Part shown: positions 20,341-33,805 of the stretch, piece after piece
Layout: every line of letters begins with the position of its first letter
Position numbering within the stretch: the stretch's first letter is position 1
NCBI GenBank assembly: GCA_019843655.1
Contig: JACDQD010000006.1
Coordinates: 20,726,246 to 20,790,245, forward strand
Direction of reading: 5' to 3'
Origin: Lethocerus indicus
Taxonomy: Eukaryota; Arthropoda; Insecta; Hemiptera; Belostomatidae
Length of the DNA: 64,000 nt
Notes under the pieces: model-generated
Database searches by the model: none
The model's input: only the letters and a program-made list of their open reading frames with translations
Told to the model about the DNA's origin: nothing
Position numbers and translations under genes: made by a program

Positions 20341-22596
20341 GTTATTATTGCAATATACATTTGATATTATCGTAACATTATGTTAGTAAATAAAGAAATA
20401 AAATTTGCTATATATGGTACCTTTGGGAGGGTGGATGGTGTGGCAGCTCGAGATGAAGGAGGTTCAACCCGAGACCGAAGAGGGACCGACTGGAAATCGA
20501 GTTAGATATTGGAACAGGGAATAGACGCAACCCCTCGGCATAGGCCCTTCGAAATTGGTAAGCTCAAACTGGTTCATGCACCCCACAAATACCCTCTCTA
20601 CTACGCATTATACTCCCTGTTTGTTAACTATTTCCAGTAATATATTTTATTAATAAAATAATAATAATAATAGTACAATAATGATCATCAGTTGATATTT
20701 TGAGCTATTAAGATTTCTCTTTCAACAAGTTGGCACATAAAAATGAGCACAGCTATTCTTTTCATTTACAGATTAAAGTGCATAATATTTACATTTTGAA
20801 ATTACCTAAAATAAAATTATTTTTCACCCCGCGAAAAGGTTATTGTAGTACCCAATTTTTTCGTCAAGATCGAGCCCCGATATTTATGTGTAAATATTAG
20901 GTAATGGGCCAAAACCGAATGCCCAACGTTTCAAATAGAATATGACAGTGGATAAAAGTTGAAGTTGAGCTGTTTGGGAAACGGATAGAGCTGTTGGGTC
21001 CTGGGGTGTTTAGCGAGCCGAGTGTAATGTCTCTCCCCTAACTAGTCATGGGGCGGTGGCGGGGCCTCTCCCCTCGCGGTATGATGTGTGCCTGTTTGCT
21101 CAACGCTGTTTGTCCGAACCGAGGCCGATACCGAGGCCCTGAATTTAATATTCTTGGCTCACGTGACCGGCCTCCACCTCCACCCCCTCACCCGTCAACC
21201 CCCATTACTTACGGTCAACCCGAATTTGTCCTTCGCGTTTGGAGAGACTGTTTCCTGGATTTTGAAGCGGCCTTTCATTGCAATTTCATATTACGTATCC
21301 AGAAAAAGATTTTTTCATATTCATAGTCGGAAACGAGATGTGTGTCATGATGCACTTGTACATGTAGGTCAATCTCGTTATTGCATTTCGCTAATGCTGA
21401 ATGACGGCATACAACCCTGGGTATCTTATCGGAACTAAAAAAAAGTGTTACTTCCTGCGAACTTTGTTGGGGAACTTTACCCTTCTTTACAAATAAAAGC
21501 ACCTTGGCCCAGATTTGATCATCGTACAAGAACTTGGCTGAAAACTTTAAATTCTTTAAACACGGCCCGAATCTAAATAAATATTATGAAAATTAATATA
21601 TATAATGAATTATTATATTTTAGCCAGTATTTTAGCCTAATGTTCTATTAATTTTATTTGATAATAATTCAGAAGTATGAAAGAAGTTTTCGATAAGTAC
21701 ATTGTTGTATTGTTCTATTAATGATTATTATTTTATTGATTGCCAGCATCCCTGTGTCTGTGTTTGTGATGCCTGTTGTAATATTTATTTCTCCGCCTTA
21801 ATTTCTTTTTAAATATCGCTACCACAAGTATCCATCATGCTTCTGACCTGAGGAAACCAAAGAAATTAGCGGAATTTAAATTGTGAATTAAACAATTCTT
21901 TTGAAGTAAATCTCGGCGACGGGCACGTTATTGCCGATTTTTATTGTGGAAATAGTGGGGCTGAAATGTGAAGAGGCCCCACAATTAGCACTCCACTCCA
22001 CTCCATATCTCCTTGTGAAACTGAATACGCACTCGACACGAGGGCGAACCCGATACCGGCCCGGCTCCGATGCCCAACCGATAATTCCCAGTGCGTTCCA
22101 ATCGCCCCTTGTATAATGGTCAAACAACCTCTGCTTTTACATTTCTCTTTTATTATAACCCCGTATCACTTTCCCAATCGTACATCTGGTACTAATAAAC
22201 TCATGATTTGTACAATACTTTAACTACGGCTGAAACTTATTTTACATCCACATCCTAGTGTATACTGAACTTCAGAAATGAATTGAATTCGTCTACTAAA
22301 AATTATAAAAACGCTTTCAATTATATATATATTCTGTTAACTTTTACCAATTTTGGATGTTTGACCAGTGGTGTTCTGAAACCAATTTCTTTTATGTTAT
22401 TTTAACGAAATATATATATATTCTAGACGCACTCATCAATAAAAATATCGTTGATTTTTGTGTTTTTTTTATATCGTTACGTGGTTTCAATCAAGCTGTT
22501 CATATTGAAATAATATTCGAGAATTGACAGAGGATGCCGACCGTTTTAAAGCAAACCTCTGCACCATTTAGTGTGGAATGTTTGGAACTTTGCTCC

Positions 22597-22599
<3 letters not shown>
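20341..22599. other. Non-coding stretch with two GC-rich islands
   Basis: Contains a short TAA-rich run (about 20645-20680) and GC-rich islands at about 21000-21250 and 21900-22130. Frames at 21048-21438 overlap each other in two registers and show no domain. Nothing else is supported. Confidence 0.5.

Positions 22600-22685
<86 letters not shown>
22600..22685. repeat. Compound (TA)n(GA)n microsatellite
   Basis: About 18 TA units pass directly into about 25 AG units. A similar compound structure (TG then TA) is at 6994. Confidence 0.98.
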
Positions 22686-22687
<2 letters not shown>

Positions 22688-25600
22688 AAATATTATGATT
22701 TAATATAATAGAAATCAATATTATATCATACCCGATTCAAGCATTTGATATAAATTCCGCAATTCATTACTTGGTCTAAATTTATGTATCGACGATTACG
22801 ATCTGGAGTTGGCAATAATTAATTTCCTACAGATCGAATTATCGAGTTAGAGGATTATCAGTGATCAATAAATATGTTATTGGCAATGAACCTTATATCT
22901 CAGACTGAATAACCTTGGTTTTGATTCTGGCATTACGGCCCAGTAGTCAGAATTCTAATTTGTGTATCGATCTGATTTTATTAGTGATCATCAACATAAC
23001 TGATTTCTGTCAACGTCCCACTGCCGCACTGTGATATTCTATTCCTTCGCTTTTCTGAAATAACAACGTGCAAAACGATGTTTGACACTGCTAGAAATAT
23101 AAAATGTCACGCGCTAGGGACCGTAAACGTGTTCACAAGAACCCCGCTCGGAGAAATTCAGCCGACGAGGGCAGTATACATACAGTCGGCTGTTACTTAT
23201 TCAGTATCAGACGAGAGCGCCAATTCTTTTCACTTTTTCAATCCCCGTTTCTCGGCCACCTTCGTTATGAAAGCGGGTGTGGGGCGAGCCAGCCGAATAC
23301 AATAACGTCGCAATTAAAAAAGGCCACAGTTCTTTAATCCCCTTTTGCCCCCTCCTTCCACCCCGTCTGACGGGACAACTTTTAATTGGGGAAATGAGTA
23401 TTCATTCTCGAAAATTTATTTCGTAGCAGCTTCGGCCGATTGAATTCGTTTCGCCAGCGATTCAAAGGAAGTGGGATTTCGAGGCCGGTAATATAATTCA
23501 ACGGTTCAAATTTGTAATGAATAGTCGGGTGTGTCGAAGTTGAGAATCGAACTCAGGATCTCCTCCTTCAGATCGATCCTTTTCCTCTCATTTATGGCCT
23601 TATTCGAATATTCTCTTCTGGAATTGTCGAGGGTAGAAATGAATGTGTCCTCACAATAGTTTGAAAGTTGCGGCCGATTGAAAAAAACCGAAAATTAACC
23701 TGAAAATTAATTTTTGTGCGAAAACCTAACGTATAGTTGAAGGAAAATAGGTTCCCGTCTGTGGGACGCAACGCGAAAATTGTTGGTGCATCATTAGGGC
23801 TGGGGTGAAGCCTGACGAATACCCCGTTCATAAGATTAGTCCACACAAACACACACACACATACAGACTGTGAAAACAAACAATTGAGGCAGCTACGGAA
23901 ATAACGGAATAATTCACTTTTCTTGGATGTACCGCGGTCAATTCTTGGAGTACGGTTCAATTAGCGCTGTTTCCCTTCGCCTAAGGGAGGTGGCGACTCG
24001 GTGTCGCTTCCACTGTCGTATTTTTCCAACTTTACGGCCGCCCACGGCCCATAAGAAACTAAATTGATTGTTGGTTGGTGCGGGCCCGAGGGAGGCCGAA
24101 CAAAAAAGAAATAACCGCACTCCAGAGGGAACGCTATCCTTTATTGGTATTATTTAGGCCAGATGATCCGGAAAACGAGCCAAATATGAGTTTAAGCATG
24201 GCCTTCCAAAATTTAATGGGAATTTTATTATTAATACATTGGGCAATTTCAATCCGACACTTTTTCAATATAATAAGCGGAGACTATGTTTGTAATGTTC
24301 CCGTTATATTTATTCTTGAATAACTCTCGTTATGGTCTTGGTTTTACTTCACGGCACTGCTACACAACGTTACAGTGGGTGTACTTTCGACAAAGGATTA
24401 ATTTAGACCGTCAGTGCTGACGGGATGCTTCACGGGACTTACTCAAGTACTTTATTACAAAAGCGGTACAAAGGAAAACGGCGAAAAGACAGAAACGATC
24501 CGGCTAAAGGCCGGAAAAGCGAGTGGCAATAGTCACTTAATATTCAAACCATCTCGAAGCCCCAAACAATTACATTAAGTGGTTCGTTATGTTTGAGTTA
24601 AGTTCCAGCCCTCCCGTTGTTACACGGAATGATGGCGCACCTTTTCGGTAGATGGATGGATGCGCTTTGTTAATGAGCGTTATTATGTTCGCATCACAAT
24701 GATTCTATGAACTGGAGGTTGATTCAATAAGTCGATAAGTTAATTACGAACTATGAATGAAGTTAATTGAAGTGTGATGAGTAAATTAATCAATATAATC
24801 AATACTAATCGGATGAGATAATTAGAAACTCGTTGGTTAATATTAAGAATTACGACGCACCGATTGTGTGCCCCTTCGGAATTGTCAAACTGAGGTACTT
24901 GCTGAGTTGTGGTAACTGATTTACCGATGTAATTGAATATTCATCAGTCATTTATCACGTCAGATGATGGATCGGTTTTCCATGCGTCATCAGTTTTCTC
25001 CATACGACGAGGGTGCAAAGACATTTTACGCTGCAAATTTAACTCGAGTCTTTTATACGTTATTTTCGACCAATTTCGAATCTTTCTGGTGTTCGTGAAT
25101 CCAAAGCGCCCTTGAAATTTCCTAAGTTCCGTAACTACATCATATTAAACATCTGTAAAATTGCCTCCAGAGTGGTGAAATGTGAAATCCTATGGTGGTT
25201 TTGCTTATCTTGGCAAGTAGTACGTTCGGAGCGTGCTTTAGAAGAAGCACGAGCGGTTTTGTTGAAGTTTCGGTTAATTTGTGGGCCGGGTTCGGCTGAT
25301 TGGGAAGGCGTGGCCGGCCCTTGGAGGAATGGAAAGGGAAAGGGAATAAATTCGTGTATAAACAAGGCGGGGGTGATAAAAGGCTGGCTGTGTTGAGTGG
25401 AGCCACTCCCGGGGCTTTTTAGGGGCCCTGCCCTAGGCCTCCCCTTCCCTTCCCTTCCCCCACTCACGTGACCGGAATAACCCCCACCGTGTACACTCTT
25501 AATAAATTCATCCGTCCAAATGAACACTTCACTCGGCCCTAAAACTTCGGACCCGGAAGTCACTCTTCCCCCGATAAAAAAAACATGAAATGTTTGTTTT

Positions 25601-28600
25601 AACTGCTCCAATAGGTAGCAGAACAACTATAGGAACAAATCGACGCAGTGTCCCTGCATTGTACCCCTTTTATTCAATCAAAGGGTTTACGAAATGTAAA
25701 TCCTACTTTTAGGCACGAAAGCACGAGGCAAAGCAATTTTTTCTTTTTGAACATTCGTCAGATATATCAATATTATATAAAGAATTAATATGAATGTACG
25801 TATTATGAATATACTATATTACAGGAGAGTAAACCTGTAAAAAGTGTAGAATTCTTCGAATGATCAGTTGCAACGGTTTGAGACACGAAAAGATTTTATT
25901 AGAGCTATTATTTTCAATAACGTCTTTGAGATGTGTTATTGAGACCTCGAATGCCTCCAATCAAATATTATCTTTTCGGTAATCAACACTAAATCGCTAC
26001 AATTTAGATTTAGTTTGATATTTTTTATGCATCTCTATATAGATAATATAATTTCGTTAACAGTTTATATACTAACCGTAAAACCGGAGACACGAATGTG
26101 CGTTCTGTAAACACAACGGCCGCTAATTTACACACCAATTTACAAAATTAGTGTCGCCAACGGATGAGAAAATAGGGCCGCACATAGGCCCACACGAAAT
26201 TGTCCACTCAACATTAGTGTAGCGTCAGTCCATTTGAATGGATTCGGCGTGTGTGTACACACGGGCGGGCGGGAAATCATGTGGTGGAATTTAGGATTTC
26301 TAACGGGGCATTGGCTTTAGGATGGACGGTCCCAATTCGGAGCTGTATGGGGGGGAGGGGCAGTACGCGACACCAACCCAATTTTGGTAATGGCTAGGCC
26401 TGAATCAATAAAAACGTTTGAGTCCGATAACGTCAATTTCGCCCGAGCTTTCCGGCCCCGAATACTGCGATGTTCCTTTCCGCCGCGGCCCTCGATTTTC
26501 CGCCCAGTTTGGCTCACTCGCGGGCGGAATTACCTTTTTCACTTAATCGCCCTCCGAAGGTTGCCCGTCCATTCCTAAGACTTTTGCCTAAAAATGCCCG
26601 GCCGACAGGGAGTGCTCTGTATTCTTCGACGTACCGCGGAATTGTCAGATAACTTTCCGCAACATTTTAAGCTCCTCGGGGGATTTAAACCGAGTTGGAA
26701 ACTGTCGTAAAACTCTGCCGGATTAGTATTTTCTGTCGAACTAGAGTCGGGGGCTGGAAAAATGGGAAATAAATTTAGGCCTCGCGCTTTTAGTTTTCAA
26801 AGTTATAAATCACGTTTTTTTCCTGTAACGGGGGACAAAATGGGCGGTAATGCGGAAGGTTGTAGAAAATATCAAGTACATGATTCTTTTAAGCACGGCT
26901 ACACGTTAAATTTGTCTAATCGGTTGTCATTTTTATAAATCCGAATGCTTCGCATTAACCAGCTGTGAAAGGGCTATGTTTAATATAAAATAATATACGC
27001 GTTTCCTAATGTTTTTACAAGCCTCCAGATTATTGATCTGTAATGACTCGTGTCATCGACCAAAGTCTTGAAAAATGTTCAATACACTTTGTTCATCGCC
27101 GGTCATTTTCTCCATCATGAGTAGCAACACCCTCCGTCCCACCGTCCCCCCCGCCTTCGGGTAATCCTATTATCGATGAATTATTCTGAGAAACCTGGAC
27201 CCCGTCTGGGGAATAGACCGCTTTCCGCGCGATCTCTATGGTTTGGACAGAGAGGGGGAGTGCCGGGGGAGATTCGTGCGCCATCGCCACTTCCGCGCAC
27301 CACTCGATTACCCAGGAGAGGTAAAAAAAACTTTACACCGGCCGAGGTATTCCGTATATCGATTTCTTTTGGAGTATGTGGGGGTGGTGGGGGGTAGCCA
27401 GAGCGAGAGGGGAAGGGGGTCGGATGTGTGGTGGTGGCGGGGTGCGGGGTGTATGCCGGTATTAAGCATTCAACAGATGCTACTTGGAGGCATTCCTCCT
27501 TCGGGCGGCAGAGCGCGTCCCCGTCACCCCGGCACGCTCCATCGATCCCCAGCCGTTGTCCCCCCCCCCGCGTCATCATCGCCGATACGCACGCACACAT
27601 ACGCACACCGAATAGTATTTACGATGAGTGATTAATAGACGGAGGGTGACGTCGTCGTCTGTCTCTCACTCTCTCCCTCTCACCCTCCAACGCTCTGTTG
27701 TCCTCCGCACACCGGTGACAATATGGGGCGGACCTGGCCATAAATACTTCGAATTCCCGGCGGGGGAAATCTGAAAAACCGCCGTCGGTAATAATTCGGG
27801 CCGAATAATTAAATGAGTCGGGCGTCGGGTGATTCGGCTGTGATGTATGGCCGATGATTTGTTGTCTTTATTGCGTACGGGGGCGTTGTGTGAATACCTC
27901 CAATAATTTTTCATATATAATAGTAGACTGACAAACTATGTCCCTTACCTTTAATTCAAATTATTTTTATCATTTTGCGTTAATCTGTATTTAAGCTATG
28001 TTCACACAAGTCACAACAATTTTTCAACCCCTCGATCCTCTCAGCCAACAAATTTACAACTGACTTCATAAAGTTTAGGAAAATATTTTTATGTAATACG
28101 TAATAATTATATATTTTTACATCCGAATACAACAAACGAATTCTTTCATCGCTGTCACTGCAGTGACGGCGTGAAGATTTTCTCCGCTTTATAGGCGTAG
28201 TTTCAAGGTCCGATATTCTATAGCATTTCATGTATCTGATCGTCCTCTCCTGTGAAGAGGTTCTTTGTTTATCTGCAGACCCCGCATTTCGGTCCTATGG
28301 CGAGGATGTTTAGCTCTTTAGCATCCCGAAGTCGGATGCGTCTCAGGGGAGTTCATTTCGCTGCGCTATTTTCTCCTTGGGGAGAAGCCAGGGAAAAGTC
28401 CCTTCCGCCGCTCGTAGGTACCCAGAATCGGTGCACGGGATGTGAATCACATACACGTACATTTCAAAAAAGAGTTAAGGATTTTTAAAGAACACGAAGA
28501 CATTAAATTGTAATAGAGGTTGTTTATAACGACAGTCTGTCAACAAGACACCACGTATTGGTTCAGAGAGATCGAAGCGAACGGCAATTATTTCCGCACT

Positions 28601-28737
28601 CGGCTGCAAGGGGCCGTCATTCAACGCACAGAGCAACTAGAAGCAGGTTAAGTCGCTTCATACTCACGAAATCTGCCCATTAGCTACCCAAGTTGGAGGG
28701 TTGTAAAACAGAAAAGAAACTCAAAACTACCTTACCT
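22686..28737. other. Long non-coding stretch, no gene supported
   Basis: Six kilobases with GC-rich islands at about 23080-23360, 23990-24110, 25220-25560, 26090-26700 and 27100-27740. The longest open frame in the window (25135-25626, minus, 163 codons) lies here but is composition-driven and overlaps other frames; no domain is visible. Islands near 27240-27580 are open on both strands, as GC-rich DNA often is. A short CA run is at about 23846-23862. No member of the repeat families described here was found. Confidence 0.5.
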
Positions 28738-28915
28738 GAGTTTAGAATACCTGTTTGTGGTCTGCGAGGGATGGAATACCGTAGATTTCGTGTGTTTCTG
28801 TCTCCTCTAGTTTGGTCTTTTGCTAGACCGGTGTCGGCTGTTCGCCATCTTCAGTATTAGTCTTTGGCACATTGGATTTTTTTTGGGCATCCTCGCTGCA
28901 CCGTCAGGGTGCACT
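28738..28915 (-). repeat. MPKK repeat copy 1, with splice-donor-like end
   Basis: On the minus strand this copy starts near TATTAGTGC, has ATGCCCAAAAAAAATCC, then GAAGATGGCGAACAGCCG and GTCTAGCAAAAGACCAA, then continues through CCCTCGCAGACCACAAACAGG to CTCAG|GTAAGG, a strong 5' splice-site match. Compared with the 29.8-kb copy it has a frameshift in the AAA run and a stop (TAG) after ACACCGGTC. It looks like a duplicated gene exon or a transposon exon, now decayed. Confidence 0.6.
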
Positions 28916-28984
28916 AATAGGGCACCACTCTTTTCTAAATCTCCGGTCCAACATCCGCGAAATATTTTTACTTTCTGAAATCTC

Positions 28985-29545
28985 CACAGAGAAATGTAAA
29001 TTATATATAATAACCGCGTGCAAAACAAGGAATGAATTTTAATTCGATTAGAAACATCGTGCGTAGGGGGGATAGGAGGCGATAGTATGGGTGTCCAATT
29101 AACTCATTGATTTGCATCGGAATATTCCCCCAATACCGCCCGCGAAACATCACATTCGTCCGGAAAAGGGCTCGTCAAGTCCTAGTCAACAGGGGCGAGT
29201 TCGGGAAACAAAAGGGTTAATTTAACAAGTACGGAGCGAAAGGGCCGCTAGACCCGTCAGACAGCCAAACCTGATGGGTCGTGCATCAGCGCCGTGTTCC
29301 TCGTACCATGACATAGCTGCTACTATTTTCCGTTCTGGTTTTTTTAATTATGTTACCCACCGATGGACAACATCGTGCGTTATTAATAAATAGTATTTGT
29401 AAATTTATATTAAATAATTAATGGTAATATTTTGGATTATATAAGTTGGTACTTTATTTAACAAATATTTAGATGTAAACTCAACTATATGTAAAATAAA
29501 CTTTTATTCGTATAAAATTCGTTATAAGTTTACGATAAATATTCA
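28985..29545 (-). mobile_element. HR repeat copy E (long tail type)
   Basis: Minus-strand copy matching 18350-19210 in order and content but about 250 bp shorter in the lead segment. The hairpin at 29231-29295 is intact. Flanked on both sides by MPKK copies 1 and 2 in opposite orientations. No coding content. Confidence 0.8.
29231..29295 (-). other. 65-nt HR hairpin, copy E (compensated stem)
   Basis: Outer arms ACGGAGC (29231-29237) and GCGCCGT (29289-29295) have one mismatch. The inner stem GACCCGTCAG (29251-29260) with CTGATGGGTC (29271-29280) remains fully paired: one C-G pair of copy D is T-A here and a neighbouring G-C pair is G-T. Confidence 0.75.
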
Positions 29546-29771
29546 GCATCTATTATATACATTCACGACCATTTACCTCAGCAAATGTGAATACATACCT
29601 GTTGGACAATAGAAGGTTAAAGGTGAGTTGTAAAGGTTAAAGGCAACAGGTTCTAACCGGCATTGCGTTACAAAAAAGATCAATGTTAGGGCAAACTATT
29701 TGTATCATATAGATTTTATTTTCGTTCTATTCAATTATTATTTCTCAAATGGCGCATTCCTCCGTATAATT

Positions 29772-29943
29772 TTGTCACAGTACAAGTGACAGTGACAGTG
29801 CAGTGAGGATGCCCAAAAAAACATCCAAAGTGACTAACACCGCTACTGAAGATGGCGAGCAGCCGAAACCGGTCTTGCAAACGACCAAACCAGTGGGAGG
29901 TGATCGAAACACACGAAATCTACTGTACCTTAATAATGAATGA
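29772..29943 (+). repeat. MPKK repeat copy 2, with 44-codon open frame
   Basis: The best-preserved copy of the exon-like repeat. An ATG at 29809 opens 44 codons to TGA at 29941-29943, beginning MPKKTSK and containing ATEDGEQPKPV and TKPVGGDRNTRN. Upstream is GTACAAGTGACAGTGACAGTG, shared with the 33.8-kb copy. The second half matches the 53.66-kb copy at ACGAAATCTAC. The peptide is lysine- and threonine-rich with no recognised domain. It may be a decayed first coding exon of a multicopy gene or transposon. Confidence 0.55.
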
Positions 29944-29962
29944 ATTTTCGAGAAAAATCAGT

Positions 29963-30202
29963 TTAATGGAAGTTAGTGGACTGCTTCGGCTGCTCGCCAT
30001 GTTCAATAGCTTCTGAGAATAGTTTCGTGAGTGACAGACTTGAGGGGTACGGATTTCTGTAGTTGGTAAGACCAACTAAGCTATGTATATTGGTCTGACC
30101 GTCTGTAATTAATTTGAGATATTCTTTGGCTGTCCGCACAATTGTAGGCATCCGCCCATTATTTCTATCGACGAATAAACGAGTCTGCCGTTTCCAGCCC
30201 AC
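29963..30202 (-). pseudogene. Protein-like frame ending in an MPKK-type segment
   Basis: A 79-codon minus-strand frame includes FVDRNNGRMPTIVRTAKEYL and ends EAIEHGEQPKQ, which parallels ATEDGEQPKPV of the neighbouring plus-strand MPKK copy. The two therefore form a partial inverted pair with about 30 bp between them. The amino-acid composition is mixed and protein-like rather than low-complexity, but I recognise no family. It may be part of the same decayed multicopy gene; chance remains possible. Confidence 0.3.
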
Positions 30203-33200
30203 CGATAGGGAAGAATACAGTGTATCGAATGTGGTGGAATTACATATGAGTGAAATGAACCTTTACAGAAAGCACGTGGGGCACCAAGGAGATGAGGGGA
30301 TGGCGGGATGTCGCCGAACGCCCGGGTGTTACCGCCGAGAGCCGATAATTCATGCCCGGGGGGTAGGTCAGGGGTTCTCAACCCCCTTTATCAGGCAAAC
30401 GCACCCCTAAATTGAACGGCGAAGCGATGCAATAATGCACCGCCTAACGGGGCCAGTCGGCGGCCAAGGGGCTTAACAGAGGCCACTGACTTACACGACT
30501 TCAATTCGAAAAGGGACGGTGCCTCGTATCTATTCTTTAATCTAGAAGCGACTTCATCAGAGCTTTGTGACGATACAAATTATTCGCAAGAAAGCTTACC
30601 ATCTCTAAAGTATATTATCACGTATATATCCGTATATCAACACGGTGTGTATTGAACACACAAATATATGAAAAGGGTATGAAAATCATTAAAATGTTCA
30701 CGATTCAAAATTTGTATCTACAAAATATTACGGCCGGATTATGCTGCTTAAGCGTACTTACATTCTGACCGTTATAAATTCCAATTTCCAGTTAATGAAC
30801 AATTAAGCCGCGCAATCAATATCTTTGAACAATGTGCCGACTGCGAACACTGGATATTCAATGAAAATGACGCTGCTGAACGTTTCGTGGAATCGTCTGA
30901 ATGCACTTCACCAGTTGAATTGTTATTTCCTGAAAAGACCCATTCATCGAACCGTTTATCTGAGTATAATTCCCGCAAACTCCTATCGCTGGGAATTTAA
31001 CTTAATCGCTTCTGAATTTGCTTAAAATTCAGTATAAGAATTTACATCTCTAACGCTTGCTATTCCGTAATTATGTCATGATGTTAATTGTCAATGATGA
31101 ATTTTAATATGCTCAAAGTAGCTCATATACACTGAAATCTATAATTAGATTTATATGAGTGTATAAAGGAATATCGCCCTTCGGTATTGACGCCCTTCCG
31201 GTCATCGATTGACGGGATCACTTCAGGTTTTAAACGTTAAACGATAATTGACGAGTTTACCTTTTTATTTATTCATTTTGGGTGGGTGGGCACAGGAAGA
31301 GCCCGATATAATTTCCTTCTGAGGAATTGGCCACTAAAAATTGATAGGCAGTAAAATAATGTAATATTCCTCCGTGGGTTACCCCTTGGCGCATCCTCCG
31401 CTTGAAACGTCGGTCGATGCATTTTTGCAGCTTTTATATACCAATTTACTCGGTCTACCGGCACCCACATCCGTCCTGAAGAGTGAATATGTGATTAGGC
31501 AATGTGTTACGGCTGGAAGGTTTTCTTATCTTTATGCACGGTTGGCCTCGGAATAATTTGTTCGCTTCACCATCAGTTTGGGTAAGCAATATCTTTGGAA
31601 ATAATTTAAACTGTTTGTATATACACCTCTTTTTTATTGCCGTCGACCATGAAAAATAAACTGCTATAAAATAATAGAATTTAATTTCCAATTTTGAAAT
31701 AACTGTACATATCCTAGCATAAAATATTTGTCGCTCGATTTATGACTTTTTGAAAAGAAGCACCTTCTAATTCCTTCTTAAAATGGAATGTAGTAATAAC
31801 AACCTATTGACAAATAATAAATATTAATCACTGATTAAAATGAATTAATATAAAATAACATATTTCTACACAATTCTATAAAAGAAAGGTTTTTTTACTG
31901 TATCCTTATCGATAAATAAGTTTTTTGGTTTGTGACGTATGCTGAAAAATAAACGGCGATACAAGGGACTTTCCCTTCACCCGAAAAATAAGGGGGGAAA
32001 TTCTGAACGCCGTATAATAAAGTAAAGGAAGAACTAGACATAAAAAGTAAACAGCCTACCTCCGCCGGACCCAAGATAAATTTTCAGGACGGCGTAATTC
32101 AAACGGGTTTTTACGGTGAGTTACATTTTAACGGCGCCTTTAAATTCTTTTGCCGGGGGCAATCTCAAAGGTATTTTTAGGGCCGCGTCCAGCCTGGGAA
32201 GAATAGCGGCCTCGGTCGCTGGCTGTTTGAAAAATTATTGAATTTTTCTGCCCGCCCAAACTTCTTCCGCCCGCCGTAGAAAGATATTCTTTCGAGAAAA
32301 TAGACATTGGATGACAAACCATGTTATGGAGGTAATCGTTATACTTTAAAATGAAAAAACCTTTTGGTATGGTTGTTATAATCTAAAGAATGAAGGAAAG
32401 TACCGAACAGTCTTCAAACAATATTTTAAGATTAATGGAATAATTTAGATTTGGAAACTTATAAGGTCTAATAATAGGTATTTCGAAACGCAAACTCAAC
32501 CCTTCAATCCAGTTATTTAAATGTACAACCAAAATCTATACATTTCAGACAAAAATCCGTATTTTGTACTGATAATTGGACATAACTAAAGGGCGAAATG
32601 TAAGATAAATGTTCTCTATTAAAATTTAGTAAAAAGTACTTCCAGAGGTAAGTAAAACGAGTGGCATATAATAATAAACGTGTAATTATTTTCCCGTGCG
32701 TCCAGTGGTAATAAATGTGCGTTTAAAGCATTTAAGCTTAATTACATCAGGAAGCGGTAACTTGAATTAACTGATAAAATATTTTGTACACGATTCTCTT
32801 AATCTACTTTATTATTTAATTAACCGAAATTATTGATGTGGTTGATTTTTTGAATATTGTAGCTGAACTGATGAGCTTTAACATATAGGCCTCCAATGAA
32901 GTAGATTACGACCGATGAGTAATCATTCTTAATTATTAGGCCTCGACGTCTAATTAAACGTCTGAAAATATTCCTAACTATTGTATGCGGGGTAACGGGC
33001 AGACTGAAAATTCGGAATTGACTATGAATAGGCCTGGCTAACATCGGTTAACTACCATTACTCGGCCTAATGAATAGCAGCGAGTAAGCGTTACAGGATT
33101 AGGCGTTGGGATCCCTATTACACAATTCTCCCTAATGATAACGCCGAAAACCCAAAGCCAATATAGTCGCCGCGTATAACGAGAGATGTTCAGTGTTAAC

Positions 33201-33805
33201 GCAATAGTGTTATGGAATAACACGATTAAAACTGTCGATAGAACTGAACCTTGGATTATTCTCACCTCCCGATTACAAACAACAAATCCTCAAAATGGGC
33301 ACCAAATACATTTGATCGGAAATCCCGAGAATTTACTTTTTCTACTATAGAATCAAATTCTAATGAACTATCTAATTTAAATTCCAAACTGCACTTCCCA
33401 ATTTAGCTAATGACAGTGGTGTTTAAATTAAACTTTTTTATGTTAACTAATTTCTGTTCTGTTGATATATTGGGGGGGAGGGGGTTGAATTGAGTCATGT
33501 AGCCGGCAGATGCTCAATGAATCCACCGGGCCTATAATTAAGCCTAATTCGGTAATGAAATCGCGATTCGGTCCCGGCCATCCGTTTAAAGGCTAAACAC
33601 CGCTTCACTGGGAATCGGACTTATTGCCAAAATTGTAGTATTTATTTTTGCTCTAAAATTCTGAGCGAATACTGCACCGAGAAATTTGAGTACTACAGGA
33701 GAAGTACGGATAGAGACGGCAAGATTGCCAAATATGTAACCTCAGTTTATAAATTAATAATTCAAACTTTTAACCAAGAGTGACCGAATTACCGAAGTGA
33801 GAAAC
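30203..33805. other. Non-coding stretch, nothing recognised
   Basis: Mostly AT-rich with modest GC-rich patches (about 30260-30480 and 32050-32290). Short frames overlap on opposite strands (30109-30410, 30772-31025) with no family features. No repeat copies were found. Confidence 0.5.

Noticed and set aside
25135..25626. Longest open frame in the window (163 codons, minus strand)
   Set aside because: No recognisable domain, overlaps other open frames in a GC-rich island, and no splice or start context; length is within chance for GC-rich DNA.
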